From NCBI GenBank assembly GCA_029532625.1, contig JARFXM010000010.1, forward strand, positions 124,001 through 188,000: a stretch of 64,000 nt of DNA. The letters are read 5' to 3'. The DNA comes from Lomentospora prolificans. Taxonomy: Eukaryota > Ascomycota > Sordariomycetes > Microascales > Microascaceae. The position numbers and the translations under genes were made by a program. Of the stretch, positions 1 through 12,835 are shown piece after piece (position 1 is the first letter of the stretch; the number at the start of each line of letters is the position of its first letter). The notes below the pieces were generated by a model, which had not been told where the DNA came from, searched no databases, and saw nothing but the letters and a program-made list of their open reading frames with translations.

Positions 1-366
1 AGGGCCAGCACAGGGCCTGGAGACCAGGAAGAGACGTGTGATGGATCTTCAAGCCAATGTCCCGACGCCGATTCAGATTCCAACGGGGATGGAGGCCGTC
101 GGGGCGGTGGTCGAGGCGGAGGAGGCTCAGTGAGCGGGTGGTTTGACGACAACAGGACGCTCGTCATTGCCCTCTCCACCTCTATCGGAGGTGTTATCGT
201 CGCGCTCATTGTGTTTTGCGCAATACGGTCATGCATAAGGAGTCGCAGAAGTGCCCGAAAACGGTTACAGAGGCACGGTTTGCCAGCATATGGCTCGCCT
301 AACCGTGGGCTCACGATGGGTAGTCAAGCACCAACGAGTCCACCGATGGTTCATAGATATGCATAG
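1..366 (+). CDS. 3' end of a single-pass membrane protein (5' partial)
   Basis: The frame is open from base 1 and ends with TAG at 364-366, so this is the last exon, or part of it, of a gene that begins left of the window. The visible 121 residues start with a Ser/Asp/Gly-rich low-complexity stretch containing two Cys. A Gly-rich linker follows, then one strong hydrophobic segment of about 22 residues (starting near TLVIALSTSIGG). A basic stop-transfer stretch (RSCIRSRRSARKR) and a short Ser/Pro-rich tail close the protein. This is type I topology: outside domain, membrane helix, short cytoplasmic tail. The extracellular catalytic or binding domain is not in the window, so function cannot be given. 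WSC-type sensors or membrane-anchored secreted enzymes are possible, but nothing here discriminates. Confidence 0.6.
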   Translation, partial: RASTGPGDQEETCDGSSSQCPDADSDSNGDGGRRGGGRGGGGSVSGWFDDNRTLVIALSTSIGGVIVALIVFCAIRSCIRSRRSARKRLQRHGLPAYGSPNRGLTMGSQAPTSPPMVHRYA

Positions 367-785
367 AGGTGCATACGGTATACATTCTGCGTTAATAATG
401 CTCGAATTTGCACAGTATCTTGGCTTCTTATTACGGACAGTAATAGCGACAGAAGAGGTCGCCACTGGGCCATGCAATCTTGGGCTGGAGGCTCTGTCGA
501 CCAGCTTTGACAGTTTCCATTTTGACACTGCTCCACAAGCCGTATCAAATACTTGTTCCGGATATTTACGTTTATTAAGGCCCATCATTGACGTTTTTAC
601 CAATCCGCTGTTTTATAGATATGTAGTGCCAGGTCAGGGTTTTCGTTGATATATATTCCGTGTTTGTGGATGTAAATCCTACATCAAATAAAGTTTTTTT
701 CTAAAAGAAAAAAAAAATGAAACAAAATAAAATGAAATAAAATAGAATAGAATAAAAAGAGAGAAAAAGGAAAAAGAAAAAATTA

Positions 786-857
786 TAGCATTGCTAGGTT
801 TCGATCCTAGGTCCCCTGGGTTATGAGCCCAGTGCTCTACCCCTGAGCTACAATGCT
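786..857 (-). tRNA. initiator tRNA-Met (CAT)
   Basis: Read on the minus strand, a 72-nt cloverleaf folds with a perfect 7-bp acceptor stem (AGCATTG/CAATGCT), a D stem GCTC/GAGC, and an anticodon stem-loop CTGGG-CTCATAA-CCCAG. The T arm is CCTAG-GATCGAAAC-CTAG. The anticodon is CAT. Features that separate eukaryotic initiator from elongator tRNA-Met are present: an A1:U72 closing pair, three consecutive G:C pairs at the bottom of the anticodon stem, and A instead of the usual TTC start in the T loop. No intron. A minus-strand T run beyond the 3' end (plus-strand A/T-rich around 760-785) could serve as the Pol III terminator. Confidence 0.9.
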
Positions 858-3800
858 GTGGAGCCATTTTCGAGCGAATGAATCATGGTTTCCAACTTCT
901 CGAGTGGCCCTATGAACCCGGTTGTGGGGATAATACATAGCCAGCCAGGCGACAAAAGTCGTCGTCCCTTCATAGCGTCGAGCGTTCTATTTCAGCCTCA
1001 TGGCACGGGACCGTAGTGAATCAGGGACTTGCTCATGTATATCAACCATAATTACAGAACTGGAGAATCAAGTACAATTGGAATTATTAAACTTTCATTA
1101 CCGCGCTGGCCAATACTAAGGAGCACGAGTACTGTATTTAGTGTTGGGAAGGCATCCCTCGGCTCAAAAAGGTCCGAGGAAGGAGATCAATATATCACCC
1201 ATCGTCAACATCAATTTTACTCAGCACGCACACTTCGGCGTGGGCAGGCATCAATCTACGTTGCCGCCGCCCTTCTCTTCATGTTTCCGTCTCCCTCCGC
1301 ACCCTGCCCAGCCTTCACCGATTCATTTCTCCGCTTAGTTCCTCTCTATCCGTCCTTCTTTTACCACTAATTATTTGACAAGTGGACACGGCCATCATCG
1401 ACCGTCTTGAATCAATTCGCGCACTCGTCCAAAAGTTCTTACTCGGCCATGATCCAAAACTGATTCGCTCTCTCGAGACGTTCGTTTCCACCGCTCCGCC
1501 TCACCGTAGTTTTCCCCCCGCAAGCTACGTCGACGCCGTAGAAGACCGGGTGGAACTATGCCGCAAATCCGAACAATGCCTCGATCGATGCCCGTGTGCC
1601 ACAAGACCCTGTTGTGTGGTGCGGTTTAATGACGAGTCCAATCGAGAAGTTGAGGGAGCGACAGATTCAGGTGGAACGTCGATCCGGTTGGAACGAGGCT
1701 CGCCTTCTATATCTCTGTTGTAGAGAGCACAGCCAGTGACCTACTGAAGATTTACACGCTCAACGCCTGTTTGCCGTTTTTATCCTCCTTGTTTCCACAC
1801 CTGTTTCGCTTGTTTTAAGCGACGCAAGCCTCAACAAAGTTCTTATCAACGTATAGAACCGTCTGAATGGAATGTCGGCAGCAGCAAAGGTGAGCCAAAC
1901 CCCTTAGCCAAGGACGAGAAGGAATGGAACCGTCGAATGTCACCATGGTCAATAGATGCATCAAATGACTCACGCCTGGTTCTAGTGTCGAGCAAGGGAC
2001 AGAAAGTGCATATTGTCTAGGGCCGCCAATCGCCACGTTTGCAACATATTTCCATCCAGTGCTACGAAACGGAGAAATGTTATTGTAATACCTGCCTTCT
2101 TTAGCGTTTATGAGAACCTCTCTGGGAGGATGGATGTCGTCAGCGTTTGGAAATGCTGCTAGTAGACGATCCTGATATCATTGATAACGAGCTCTTACCC
2201 TAAACAATACCATGTATGTTCGTACGCACTCCATATGTACCCGCCCCAAAAACTTCTGAGTCGGGGTAGTATTATTATTGCAGCCGAACGGAGACCTCCG
2301 ATCTGTCAACTGTAGGTACAAGTATGCAATTTTTATCACAGGGCTTTTCGTGTCGGTGTCTCAAGCGCGGCTCCATTTTGCGAGGTTTGGGTAAACTTCT
2401 TCGATTGATACTTGATGAGTGCTTTGTTTGTCGGCCAGATCCCCGTTTCATTCGTGGGTCTAATCGCCGAAACGTCGATGGGTGAATGGGATTGAGAGGC
2501 ATTGTCGCGTTTCTTGGACAGGTAACAAGCTAGTAAAGCCAGTAAGCTACTCGCGCTTCCGTCATAAATTTCAACGACATAGGGGAAGAAATTTTGGCAT
2601 TGCTGCACTTTTAAATGATATCTTAGTTGCGCCCCGTCGCGGCTGTCAACAATCTTCTACATTTGGCTCTGTGGATAGAAGAAATACCCAGGGTTCTATT
2701 CTCGTGGCGTAGCTTATGTTGAGAAGTGCCGGAGGTTTCAACGACAACACCTTCAAACTGATGGAAATGGTTCAATTATCTAGGTAGTCTAACTTCATCA
2801 CTGACCAAGTGCCGTGAAGTCTCGAACTAAGGATCTGGGTTGCTCAACTGGCGTTTTGGGTTGTCCGGGTGTGACCATCTATCTCATCGATTATTTTTCT
2901 CGCGGCCTTGAACGCTTCCACCCCCGCGGGAACTCCACAATAGGCACAGCTTGGAGAATCACTTTGCGGATCTAAAGCTCCATCAGACCATTGCGGATAG
3001 AGCCGCGAGTCTGCACGGCTAGCTCCGGCCAACTCTTGATGGTGATGAACAAGCCAAGGTCTCTGCCATGTTAAGACAATTTGCCGGCCAAAGAAGAGCT
3101 CACTCTTGTACCCGTTTCCTCATCTCGTGTATCACGGATTTATTAAATACTACCTGCCGAAGAGACTCTGTTGCTGCTGGGCCAGACTCGGATGCGAACA
3201 CACATTTTCCCAACGCCACCTACAACACAATTCCTCTTTTTAGTATTTGTAGCCGCGAAGTGGGATGTTGCATGCTTTTGTGGGGTGATATTTGCATGCT
3301 CATTTACGATTTGCTGGCCTGCAAAGGCAAAACTCCGCAGAAAACCGTCTTAAGGGAGCGGTCGACGTATTCGTCTCCGACCACCTCTTGACCGGGTTTT
3401 GATGCCTTGCATGGGAAAAGGTCCCGGCTTGTTGACATTGTAACGGCGGCGAATCACTGCAGGTAATAATTTCACAGAAAATCAAGCAGTGCAGTATGGG
3501 TGCTGGAACAGAGCCAAGATCAAAGAATGAGAATATTGTGGGGTGTCGATCATTCTAACACCTATCTACAATTCTAGTTTGGTCCACATTCTCCGCCCCG
3601 CCCTTCTTATGCCACTCCGAAAGTCTGCATTAGCTGCCGTGCTCCGGTCGGTACCCGATTTCACCATAGAAAGGCCTGGTTATCACGGCTCGCGCGACGC
3701 CGTTTTCCGCTCGCTCAGAAACCGGTGCACGGCGGATTTGAGGGGTAATAAAAAGATGTGAGGTGTTGGGAACGAAGAGCTGGGGTTTCACTGCATCCCG

Positions 3801-4076
3801 CTAAGCCTAACACTAGCTGTTTTGGGTGTTGCCAGACCGGCAGTCCAGACATTGCCGACTGTTTTGGTGCCTCGGCATCATTCCGGAGGATAGAACCCCG
3901 CCAACAGAGAGACGCCGGAAAGAGTTAAAACTGGCAAGATGTCGAACGATTCCACCCGTGCGCAAAATAAAGCCCAAACTCTTTCAGCACGAGGTAGTTT
4001 ACGTATTCGTTTGTTTCCTTGCTTTTTGTAGTCTCTCCAGCTTCAAATATCTAGGCGGCATTTCCGACTGCTCAGC
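858..4076. other. intergenic, no supported gene
   Basis: About 3.2 kb upstream of the dehydrogenase gene. Open frames here are short (up to 113 codons). They lack recognisable domains, signal peptides or splice continuity, and several start only at near-cognate codons. I see no tRNA, repeat array or transposon end. The last few hundred bases presumably hold the promoter and 5' leader of the gene starting at 4077. Confidence 0.5.
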
Positions 4077-5675
4077 ATGGCCAGCTCTAGTATTGCCCTC
4101 CTCGAGTCTCGGGGTTTCGTTGCCGGCGAATGGAAGACGGCTGCCAATGGCACTTTTGACGTCTTCGAGCCATCCTCAGGCGAAGTTCTTGGCAAGGTCG
4201 CCAATTTCGGCCACGATGATTTCGTCAAGGCTATCGATGCTGCCTACGACGGATACCAAAAGTTCTATCACGGGACGACTGCCAAGGAGCGAGCGGAGAT
4301 GCTCCTGAAGTGGCACGCTGCCATCGAGAAAAATACTGAAGATCGTATGTCTAACTCACTCAAGGAAATGCCTTGTCCAATCCTAATAACGGCTTCCAAA
4401 CTTCTTTAGTGGCTGTCCTTCTCTCGCTCGAAAATGGCAAGACCCTGGCCGAAGCCCGAGGGGAGGTCAAGTACGCCGCCTCCTTCGTCCACTGGTTCGC
4501 TGGCGAGGCTGTTCGATCCTATGGCGACGTGATTCCGTCTTCGTCGCACAACACCACCGTTCTCACCTTCAAGGAGCCCATCGGTGTCTGCGGAATCATT
4601 ACGCCGTGGAACTTTCCTGCTGCCATGATCACACGAAAGATCGCCCCCGCCTTTGCTGCCGGTTGCGCGGTGGTTATCAAGCCTCCCAGCGAGACACCAT
4701 TCACCGCGATTGCGCTCACCAAGCTTGCTGTTGAGGCTGGTATCCCTCCCGCGTGCATTAGCGTCATTCCTACAAAGGATCGGAAGGCATCTCTCGAGCT
4801 TGCCAAGAATCCCAAGGTCGGAAAGATTAGCTTTACGGGATCTACCGGCGTGGGCAAGATGCTCACTGAGTTGGCGGCCAAGACTATGAAGAGGGTGAGC
4901 ATGGAGTTGGGAGGCAACGCGCCTTTCATTGTCTTTGACGATGCGGACGTAGATTTGGCTGCGGATGCCGCCATGGCATGCAAGTTCCGATGCACAGGTC
5001 AGACTTGCGTGGTAAGTTTCTTGAATACCCGGCTCACGCGATTCTAGTATTGGGTATTAGTGATTCTAACCGTACACCTCTCTTCCCCAGTGCGCCAACC
5101 GTCTCTTCGTGCATGAAAAGATTCTCGAGCAGTTTACTACCAAGCTCATCGAGCGCCTACAAAAGCTGAAGCTTGGAAAGGGCGTAGACCCCGAGACGAC
5201 TCAGGGTCCCCTCGTCAACGCATCCGCCGTCAAGAAGGTCCAAGAGCACGTCGACGACGCCATAAGCAAGGGTGCGCAGCTCCGGGCCGGAGGCAAGCCC
5301 CCAGCAGACCTTAAAGGCTTCTTCTTCGAGCCGACCGTCCTCACCGGCGTAACGGAGGGCATGGCTGTCATGACTGAGGAAACCTTTGGACCTTTAGCCC
5401 CTATCGTCAGTTTCAACGACGAGGAGAAGGTCCTTGCTCTCGCTAACAACACCGAGTTCGGCTTGGCTGGGTATTTCTTCAGCGCTGACATTCGCCGTAT
5501 TATGAGGGTGGCTAGGAGGTTGGAATGCGGCATGATCGGCGTAAACACTGGCCTTATCAGCGCAGCCGAGAGCCCATTCGGTGGCGTCAAGGAGAGCGGC
5601 ATTGGTAGGGAAGGAAGCAAGTATGGTCTTGCCGAGTACCAGAACATCAAGACTGTGACTATTGGTGGGCTCTAA
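4077..5675 (+). CDS. succinate-semialdehyde dehydrogenase, NAD(P)-dependent
   Basis: Three exons: 4077-4344, 4410-5011 and 5091-5675, giving 484 aa, normal for this family. Introns are 65 and 79 nt with GTATGT and GTAAGT donors; CTAATAAC near 4382 is a good branch site for intron 1. The protein is a full aldehyde dehydrogenase. It has the cofactor-domain motif PWNFPAAMITRKIAPAFAAG, the FTGSTGVGK loop, the general base Glu255 in MELGGNAPF and the nucleophile Cys289 in GQTC. The C-terminal EETFGPLAPI and SPFGGVKESGIGREG motifs are typical of the GabD/Uga2 branch. It oxidises succinic semialdehyde to succinate, the last step of the GABA shunt feeding the TCA cycle. Fungal enzymes are cytosolic or mitochondrial; no clear targeting peptide is seen. 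The start is the first in-frame ATG after a stop-rich leader. A related semialdehyde substrate cannot be excluded. Confidence 0.92.
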
Positions 5676-7717
5676 GGGACAATTGGGAATTGAATCAAAT
5701 CGCCGGACTGATATTGTAGAACATTACCAACTGGGAAATGATCGTTTAGGGTTGGAGGACTTGTTATACTAAAGGCATAGGAATTGGGTATGAAGTATGG
5801 AAAATGAAAAATCCAAAATCCTTTCTTGAAAGATAGCTCGCGCTAGCCTTTTTACCAAGTTGTGTTACGGTGCAAAGATGGGGGCTCAAGTGCGTGGGTT
5901 AATATGTTCGAGATTGTTTGGCCCGCCCGCGATAATTTGAATTACTGTGTTGGACCTCGAGGGTTTCCTCCTTTTCCACGCAGGTCATTGCTGTTGGCAC
6001 AAGTACATGTATGTATTCATACCATTTCATGCATCTACACCACCGAAGGCATCTAGAATATTGATGCGATCATAATCCACACCCTATAGGGATATCCTGT
6101 CCATGAGATAATACTGGGTCACAAACTAACAGCCCCCAGTGCATGACTGCGTTCCATTAAGAACTACCAGGCGTATCCTAGGGAGGGTGAGATAGCCAGC
6201 TAGCTAGCTTTTAGACATAGACATCGACATTAAGAATATATAGAGCCCATCGAAAATACAATGACACACTTCCGAAGTTGGCAGTAAAATGTGCAGCTGT
6301 ATTGTTATAGTTTCCCCTACCAGAGAACTAGGTTCGACCGTGGCTGTGAAGCCGGCAATCCCAGCAGCTCACCGTCTCTCTTTGGTGCTATTCTTGCAAC
6401 GCATCAGATTCAAACCCAGCTGAACTTTCAGCCCACATCCAATGGACGGCAAAAAGGGTAATGGCATGGCAGAGTAGGATGAAATAATCATCACATGGCG
6501 GAATGACTTGAAATAAATGTCGACCGACTCGTTCAAGTCCAAGGGTACATCCATAGGCGCGAGCGACAAAACGCCACTATCCACACATTGTAACCCGTCG
6601 ACATTTACAGCGCCAATCGACACCCGCCATAAATCACTCCACGCTGCAAATTGGGTTCATCAGCATGGGCTCCATAGGCCGATATATGGTGGAGGAGCTC
6701 GGGAAAAAAAAGCAGCCAGTGCGACCAAGATTCGGATATTATTATTACACGACGTGAATGAGGGGCCGGTCAACGAGTTATTTGACCAGTCTCCCGCAAC
6801 AAATACGGCGGACGAGGTGGGCGCGAAGCTGCGGGAAGGAAAGGCGAGCTTGGATGCATATACAAGTGCAAGCGACAATGAGAGATGCAATGGATTGGAG
6901 TCGCGGGTCGCGTACCGGCTCCTTGGCTCGGATGAGAACTGGGAGACTTCAGGAGGATCGGCTTGATGTGGGGGATCAGCTTGATTGTGGGGGATCGCAT
7001 GAAATGAGGGGCCGAAAAGCTCGGTTCGGGAACCCGCTGGATTCAAAACTCGGATGGCCTGCGTCGGATGGAAGTAGGGGAGGAAAGGGGAGTGAGTAAT
7101 AGGGCGGCGGAATAAACCCCGACTGGCCGACGGTGACGTACGCCACAAGAGTTCGGAATGTTCGCGTTTAGGAGTTAATATTCAAATAAAGCGAGTGACT
7201 GGCCTCCTCTCCACGACATCCAGGAACCCTCGCATGCCGTCAAGCACCTGAGCCAACCGTATCGTGTCTTCTCCGCAAAGCTGCATGACGCTAGACCCTG
7301 TCGTGAGAGCTGGGGCTCTTGGTTTCCTCGTTCTCCGTTAAGACTCTTTGAATTCAAAAGTCCGCGTTTGCTTCTGTAATTGTTCTGCTTATCAATCTCC
7401 GATCTCGACCTGAAATTGCCGACGCTAGTGCGAGCATCCATAGATGTCTGCGCTACTATCCTGGCCAATTCTGAGGTAAATCCGAGCCCCGACACTCCGA
7501 TTGGCGCAAGTTCGTCACGGCCTGGCCGAGTTCGCAGAAGAAGGGCGGGCTAAAAAATCCGTCAACGTAAATCCGCATATCCGCGTGGCGAGAAGTGGAC
7601 CCTTAAAGGAGAGCTTGGCCGACCTAGCTGAGCTGCGCCTTGTCTGCGCGTTCTCGATTGATAGGAAGATTCTTCGATTTTGTTTTTGGCAGCTGTTTTC
7701 CTTTACTATTCGTCATC
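5676..7717. other. intergenic with a short imperfect tandem repeat
   Basis: Two kilobases between two plus-strand genes. The largest frames (149 aa plus-strand from 6517, 162 aa minus-strand to 6660) overlap each other on opposite strands. They show no domain, low-complexity bias or usable splice sites, so I do not call them. At about 6956-6998 a roughly 20-bp unit, GGATCRGCTTGAT(T)GTGGG, is repeated about twice in tandem. Confidence 0.45.
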
Positions 7718-9270
7718 ATGATCGCGAGTCTTAAGAACGTCGTCGTTGTGGGCGGCTCGTACGTTGGCCTGGTAAGTGCGGATTTGGGATCATCATGTCC
7801 ATGAATTGCATCTGATGCAGCCCGGAATCGGACATTTGCTAATAAACGAGAGATCACAGGCCGCCGTCAAAGAGCTGGTCGGCATCCTTCCTGCCACACA
7901 TAGGGTAAATTGAATTTCGGACCGGAAGACCACCGTCGCAATTGTATCGCTAATAACCAATTCTCGTGCAGGTGCTCCTCATCGAACCTCACAGCCATTT
8001 CCACCATCTTTTCGCATTCGTAAGTCGGTTTCTGGAGGCACCAGTGATTTTAGGAATAATAATAGTTGACGTCCTGCAGCCCCGATTTTCGGTGATACCA
8101 AACCATGAGCACAAGGCCTTCATTCCCTACTCCGCAGCGTTCGCGGGCGCATCCGAACCAACCCGCCACTCCGTCGTCAAGGCGAGAGCTCTTTCCCTTC
8201 ACCCCGACCGCATAATCCTCGACCGCGCCTGGCAAGGATCGACAGAAGTGCCCTACGACTACGTAGTCATCACCACGGGCACCCGCCTGCCCGCTCCCGG
8301 AACTATGCAGCACGACGAGAAAGCGCTGTCGGTCGACTATCTCAAGAGCTACCAGCAAAGAGTGCAGGGCGCGAATAAGATTGTCATTGTCGGTGGCGGC
8401 GCTATAGGCGTTCAGATGGCCACGGACTTGAAGGAAATCTACCCCGAGAAGGATATCACACTTGTGCACTCGCGCGACCGCATGATGCCTCTGTACCACC
8501 CGAAGATGGATCAGATTATCCGAGACCGATTCCAAGAACTCGGTGTCAAGTAAGTCTGCAGAACCTCCTTTTGAAGTCTCAATTTTCCTTTTCTCGTGGT
8601 GGCACAGCGGCAGCTATTAACAGGCGATGCAGGGCCATCACTGGAGTCAGGGCGGTTGTGCCCGAAGGAGGCTACCCCAATGACGGAAAGCCCTTTGAGC
8701 TCGAGCTCAAGGACGGCCAAAAGGTCGCCGCTGACCTCGTCATCCCCGCCACTGGCCAGATACCCAACAACGACTTTGTCAAGACGCTGGAGCCCACGAC
8801 TGAGACCCCGATCATTAACCCCGCGAACGGATTCCTCCATGTCCGCCCAACGCTGCAGCTCCAGGATCCCGCGTACTCCAATATCTTCGCTGCCGGTGAT
8901 ATTGCCGACACCAAAGCGCACAAGGCCGCTCGACCCGGCATGGCTCAGGCAGAGGTTGTTGCCAAGAACATATGTGCTTTGATCGAAGGCTGTGAGCCCC
9001 AGCACACGATCGTGGTCAACCCGCCTGCGATCCACCTCACTCTTGGAGTTGTAAGTTACGCTTCCGGAGCACACGATTCCAGTATTACGCATCAATGCTA
9101 ACAAACTGAACCAGACGAAGAATATGATCTTCAGGAACCCCGATACGGCCAACGGAGCGACTGAGCCTTTTGTAAACATGAAGGACGACGGCGCGATGGA
9201 CATGAATATTGAGGGTGTTTGGGCGCGACGCGGAGTCAAGGCCACCAAGCCTGATGATTATCACCTTTGA
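7718..9270 (+). CDS. AIF2/AMID-like FAD-dependent NAD(P)H oxidoreductase
   Basis: Six exons: 7718-7771, 7860-7904, 7972-8019, 8080-8549, 8633-9050 and 9115-9270, giving 396 aa. All five introns have GT..AG ends and keep frame; the first three exons are very short. The N-terminus KNVVVVGGSYVGLAAV is the FAD-binding Rossmann GxGxxG-type loop. A second nucleotide-binding fold follows at KIVIVGGGAIGVQMATDL (NADH), then the conserved VITTGTRLPAP and NIFAAGDIAD motifs that close the FAD site. This is the pyridine nucleotide-disulphide oxidoreductase fold without a redox-active CxxxxC. It matches the AIF-homologous, mitochondrion-associated inducer (AMID/FSP1) group, which reduces quinones with NAD(P)H. 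No N-terminal presequence or membrane segment is visible. The antisense open frame of 245 codons over exons 5-6 is a shadow. Confidence 0.88.
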
Positions 9271-9538
9271 GCGTTTTAATTGGACTTTGGGGAAAACGTA
9301 TGGAGTTGAGGTTTGTAGGTTATTAGAATAGAGATTAGCTGATAATACCACCGTTAATATCCATTTGCCACAGTACAGCATAACAATAGCAAACACACGT
9401 TCCCAATCTAATCATCAAGCATTTCTATTGCCTCCTTCACAGAGAACTAAGCCAATACTTTAATTTCGAGGCTGATGATCTACCACGCAGTTTCCATCGT
9501 TTCCATCATCATAAATGAGCCCGGTCCTAGTTAATCCA

Positions 9539-11612
9539 TCACTCGATCTGTAGCTGAGAAGTTTCAGCAAGCCCATCAAACCGATCCATCAGGTAACTGC
9601 TGTCGCTTGTTGGTTTATTAGAGGCTTTCCTAGTTTTAAACGATCTCAAAATTCCGATTCTTTGATATGATCCACACTTAGTTGCGTGGGGTTGCAAGAC
9701 TAAGTAGATGGCGGCCGGCCGACTGTCATTCGGAGCCGAGCTTACCATCTTAAGCAGGTGAACTTTTAGTGTCTGCGTCACGTCCGAGAGACGCTGGTCG
9801 TCCGCATGGAAACTGAAGCCGTTTTGAAAATATTCTTGTTCTTCTCCCTCTCTGATCATAACAAGTGATCGAGCGGCTCTCTCTGACTTACTAGGCTTCA
9901 GCTCGCCAACCAAAAGTTTGCCTTCTATCACCAATTTCCCGCACGTTAGACTCCCTGTAAAAGAGGGTGGATCAGGCTGGCAATCGACCTTGACCACACG
10001 CGCCTCCAGTCTCGTGTCGGGATCGACGATATCCAACTGGCACCATAAAGCGAGGAACTCGCCGGTCACCGAACCCCAGGACCAAGACGGCACGCCCTTG
10101 AGCTCGTCGGGACGCATGCCCTCGAAGACGCACCAGCAAAGATCTGCGATGAGGCAGTCCTCCCATAAGCCGGCCAGGTAGCGTCCCCGGTATCCCTTGG
10201 CGAGCACTGTGACCAGTCCAGCCGAGGCTACTAGCCGATCGGTAATACGGGTAAAGGCAGTATCCATGACGTTTTCGACGGTCTCATACCACAACTGGCG
10301 TCTCTTTTTGGTGTCGCGCAGTAGAATGCTATCATACTGTGAGACGTTTAGCACCTGATTTGTCGCGTATTGGGATGGGGGTTCACGGTATATTGTTCCG
10401 CATTCGCAGAGCGTTTGGGAATGGCATTCCCATACTAGTTCCCGCGGCCCGAAATGCAAAAATCTTTTTGACAAAATGTGCTCTTGGTACACCCATCCTC
10501 GCTGCATAAGCGGAAACCGCTCGATTTCATCGACCTTCCTGTCGAAAGGGTGGTCCATTCGTATCCTCGCATTCAAATGATACGGACGACCCCAAGTATC
10601 ATGTCCGGTAATTTCCATCGTCTGCTCATCCTTGGACCGTTTCCGAAAGAGCCCGCCGGTGCCGTCCTCTGACGATGTGGCGGCAAGAGTGAGTTCTGCA
10701 TTGGAATAATACGCCGCCATCATCACGGCCTCCTGCTCCCAATCTAACGTAGAATCCTGAATGATGCATAACGAATCTATCCAAATGAACTCGATGCCCA
10801 GTCGGCAGGAAAAGTCAATGGCTTGCTGAAAAGTAGTCGAGAGATCGTTCCACCGTATCTCGTTCTGGTGTAATTGGAGGTTATCCCTAGTCGTGACAAT
10901 GATCTGGTGCTTACCCCAGCAATGGCTCAGGCAGACGTAGGGTGCTTTTCGAGACGGCGAAGACTCGCACAGTCGAACCTTGCAGTTGCCAGGTCTTGAG
11001 CCCGGAAGTATTTGGACAAGCCTTTTGGGCAGCAACCCTCGGCCGGAAGTCCTACAATTTGGGTGGTTCTCTTCACATTGCGACATCCACGTCTTGACCT
11101 GAGCAGTAAGCTTATCTAGGAGGGAGGAGGGAGTCCGTCCAGGCGGAACCGCAGACCATGGACACGGACTTCCTAGATGGCATTATTAGTATGGAAGCGA
11201 CCCTGTGCGTAGTGTTCAGCTTACCGACAACCGAGTACAATTGAATTAGTCGATTTTTCCAGCCATCCACAACGTTCTCGACTGGATCATTCGTCGTATC
11301 GCGAGACGTCCTAGGCTTGAGAGATAGGATAATTACATCGTGAGGAAACTGGTAGGACCGGCCGTCGACAAGGGCAAGGTACACCTCGTATAAGGAGGCA
11401 ACTTCCGCAACCTCGGGAAAGAAGTGATTGGTCGCGCGAAAGAGGATGCCGCACACGGTACAAGTCTTCGAAGACTCCTTGTATCGTTCGAGGCCGATTG
11501 CAGATCGTCGGATTCGCGTGTACTCGGCTTGGAGTTTCTCACAGTCGAGATGGAAACATAGTCTACAGGGTAACCCTTCACCTAGATCAGCGTCAAGCTC
11601 GGATGGCGGCAT
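9539..11612 (-). CDS. HET-domain (heterokaryon incompatibility) protein
   Basis: Two exons on the minus strand, 11225-11612 and 9539-11172, joined across a 52-nt intron with a GTAAGC donor and CTAG acceptor; the product is 673 aa. Residues 1-130 contain paired cysteines (CRLCFHLDC, CTVCGILF) that look like a zinc-binding N-terminal region common in this family. The HET domain starts near residue 208. Its three signature blocks are visible: YVCLSHCWG, a middle block with TTFQQAIDFSCRLGIEFIWIDSLCI and its acidic follow-on, and QRGWVYQEHILSKRFLHFG. The domain triggers cell death after fusion of genetically different hyphae when paired with the right partner; most genomic copies have no assigned partner. 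The C-terminal third has no domain I recognise. No STAND gene is adjacent; the nearest is 25 kb away. Confidence 0.93.
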
Positions 11613-12835
11613 TGTCCACTAGATCTAGTATGGGTCCGTTGGCTCGGACGAGTCTCTACGAATCTGCGACGGGCGGTAAGAGACGTAATAAGATGTTAAG
11701 GATTCCAGAGGCAACAGAGGCAACATGAGGATTGCCATGCATACCCCACCTAGAACCGAAACAGCCAGCCAGGTTGAGCGAATGAGATGTGCAGCTGGCC
11801 TCCCCCGCCCCGGGGATTGTGCAGCAGATATCGCCTATAGCCTAACATCCGAGTTGAGCGCAGGATTCACAGTTTTTCTTTACCTTGCTGTGGAGAAATT
11901 GAAGCCTATATTGGACGATATTTACAAGTTCAATACAGAGTGTAAACAGGCTTTTGCGCAATGAAGATGGAAGAAGACGAGGCTTGGACCTAGTTCACCT
12001 CTTTACAGGGTATAAAACTCGTGCTAGCCTAGCCTACCGCATGCTACCTCGCCCAATATCACGCATGTAATAGGACACGCTGGCCAAGGACAGCTGGGAC
12101 TTGCACGGGATTGACTAACATATCTAGGACTGCCAATACTCTTCGAATTAATATGCTCTTACTTGGTAGCATTGCACGATGTGTTAAAAACGCGTCCGAA
12201 AGGGAAGAAAGGCTGGCAATAACAAGTGACCGGCTTACGGGAGCCGAAGAGCATCGAATAGGCATTTCCAGCGCCCCGGTTCTAGTTTCATCCAGTGTCG
12301 TCACTGACCAGGAGAGCTCGGAGCAACTCTCAAACGTAACGCCACGCCACGGCCATCTCGGCTCCGCGCGAAACCAAGGTCAGGACGGCGCGCTGATTGG
12401 TGCATATTGGCCTTGGCATTTCTTTTCCACCACACACACACAGTCTCGCGCATTCCAAAATATCCGCGACTCACCACGCCCGCCAGCGTCTCCTCGGGGT
12501 TCGTCGCCACTTCAATTTCCCGCTGTGTTTCCTGGTAGAGTTCCAATGATTCTCTGGTTGGCGTTACATGGCGGTGGAAGGTATGAGGGACGGAGGGAAA
12601 TTTCTCCACGGGACGCGGGCTCTGGCGTGCGCGTTATTGGAGCAACTTAACCTTCCCTTGCTGTCAATTAATATATTTCTGTGGGGGCCAGGAACCAGAG
12701 GGATCGTGACTGCTTCGCCAAGGAATATAAAAGGCCGTCTTCGTTCCCAGTCGATTGTCGCCCCTAGCAAGCTCTGTTCGTGGAATCCTCTTGCTTCGTA
12801 ATTGCACTCGGCAGCACCCCTTCAGCCCGACAAAA
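11613..12835. other. intergenic; promoter of the CBM1 gene at the right end
   Basis: No supported gene between the HET gene and the cellulose-binding gene; the two are divergently transcribed, so this region probably holds both promoters. Overlapping frames of up to 179 aa exist on both strands but have no recognisable content. Confidence 0.5.
12681..12732 (+). promoter_or_regulatory. TATA box and possible carbon-repressor site of the CBM1 gene
   Basis: TATAAAA at 12726-12732 lies about 104 nt before the ATG at 12836. GTGGGG at 12681-12686 fits the SYGGRG consensus bound by the fungal carbon catabolite repressor CreA/Cre1, which would suit a plant-polysaccharide gene. The six-base consensus is common by chance, so only the TATA box is moderately supported. 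Confidence 0.45.

Noticed and set aside
3826..4308. Plus-strand frame of 160 codons
   Set aside because: Runs from a near-cognate codon into the first exon of the dehydrogenase in the wrong frame.
6517..7148. Overlapping frames of 149 (plus) and 162 (minus) codons
   Set aside because: They overlap each other on opposite strands, have no domain or splice partner, and sit in ordinary intergenic DNA.
8511..9248. Minus-strand open frame of 245 codons
   Set aside because: Antisense to exons 5-6 of the AMID-like oxidoreductase and spans its introns.
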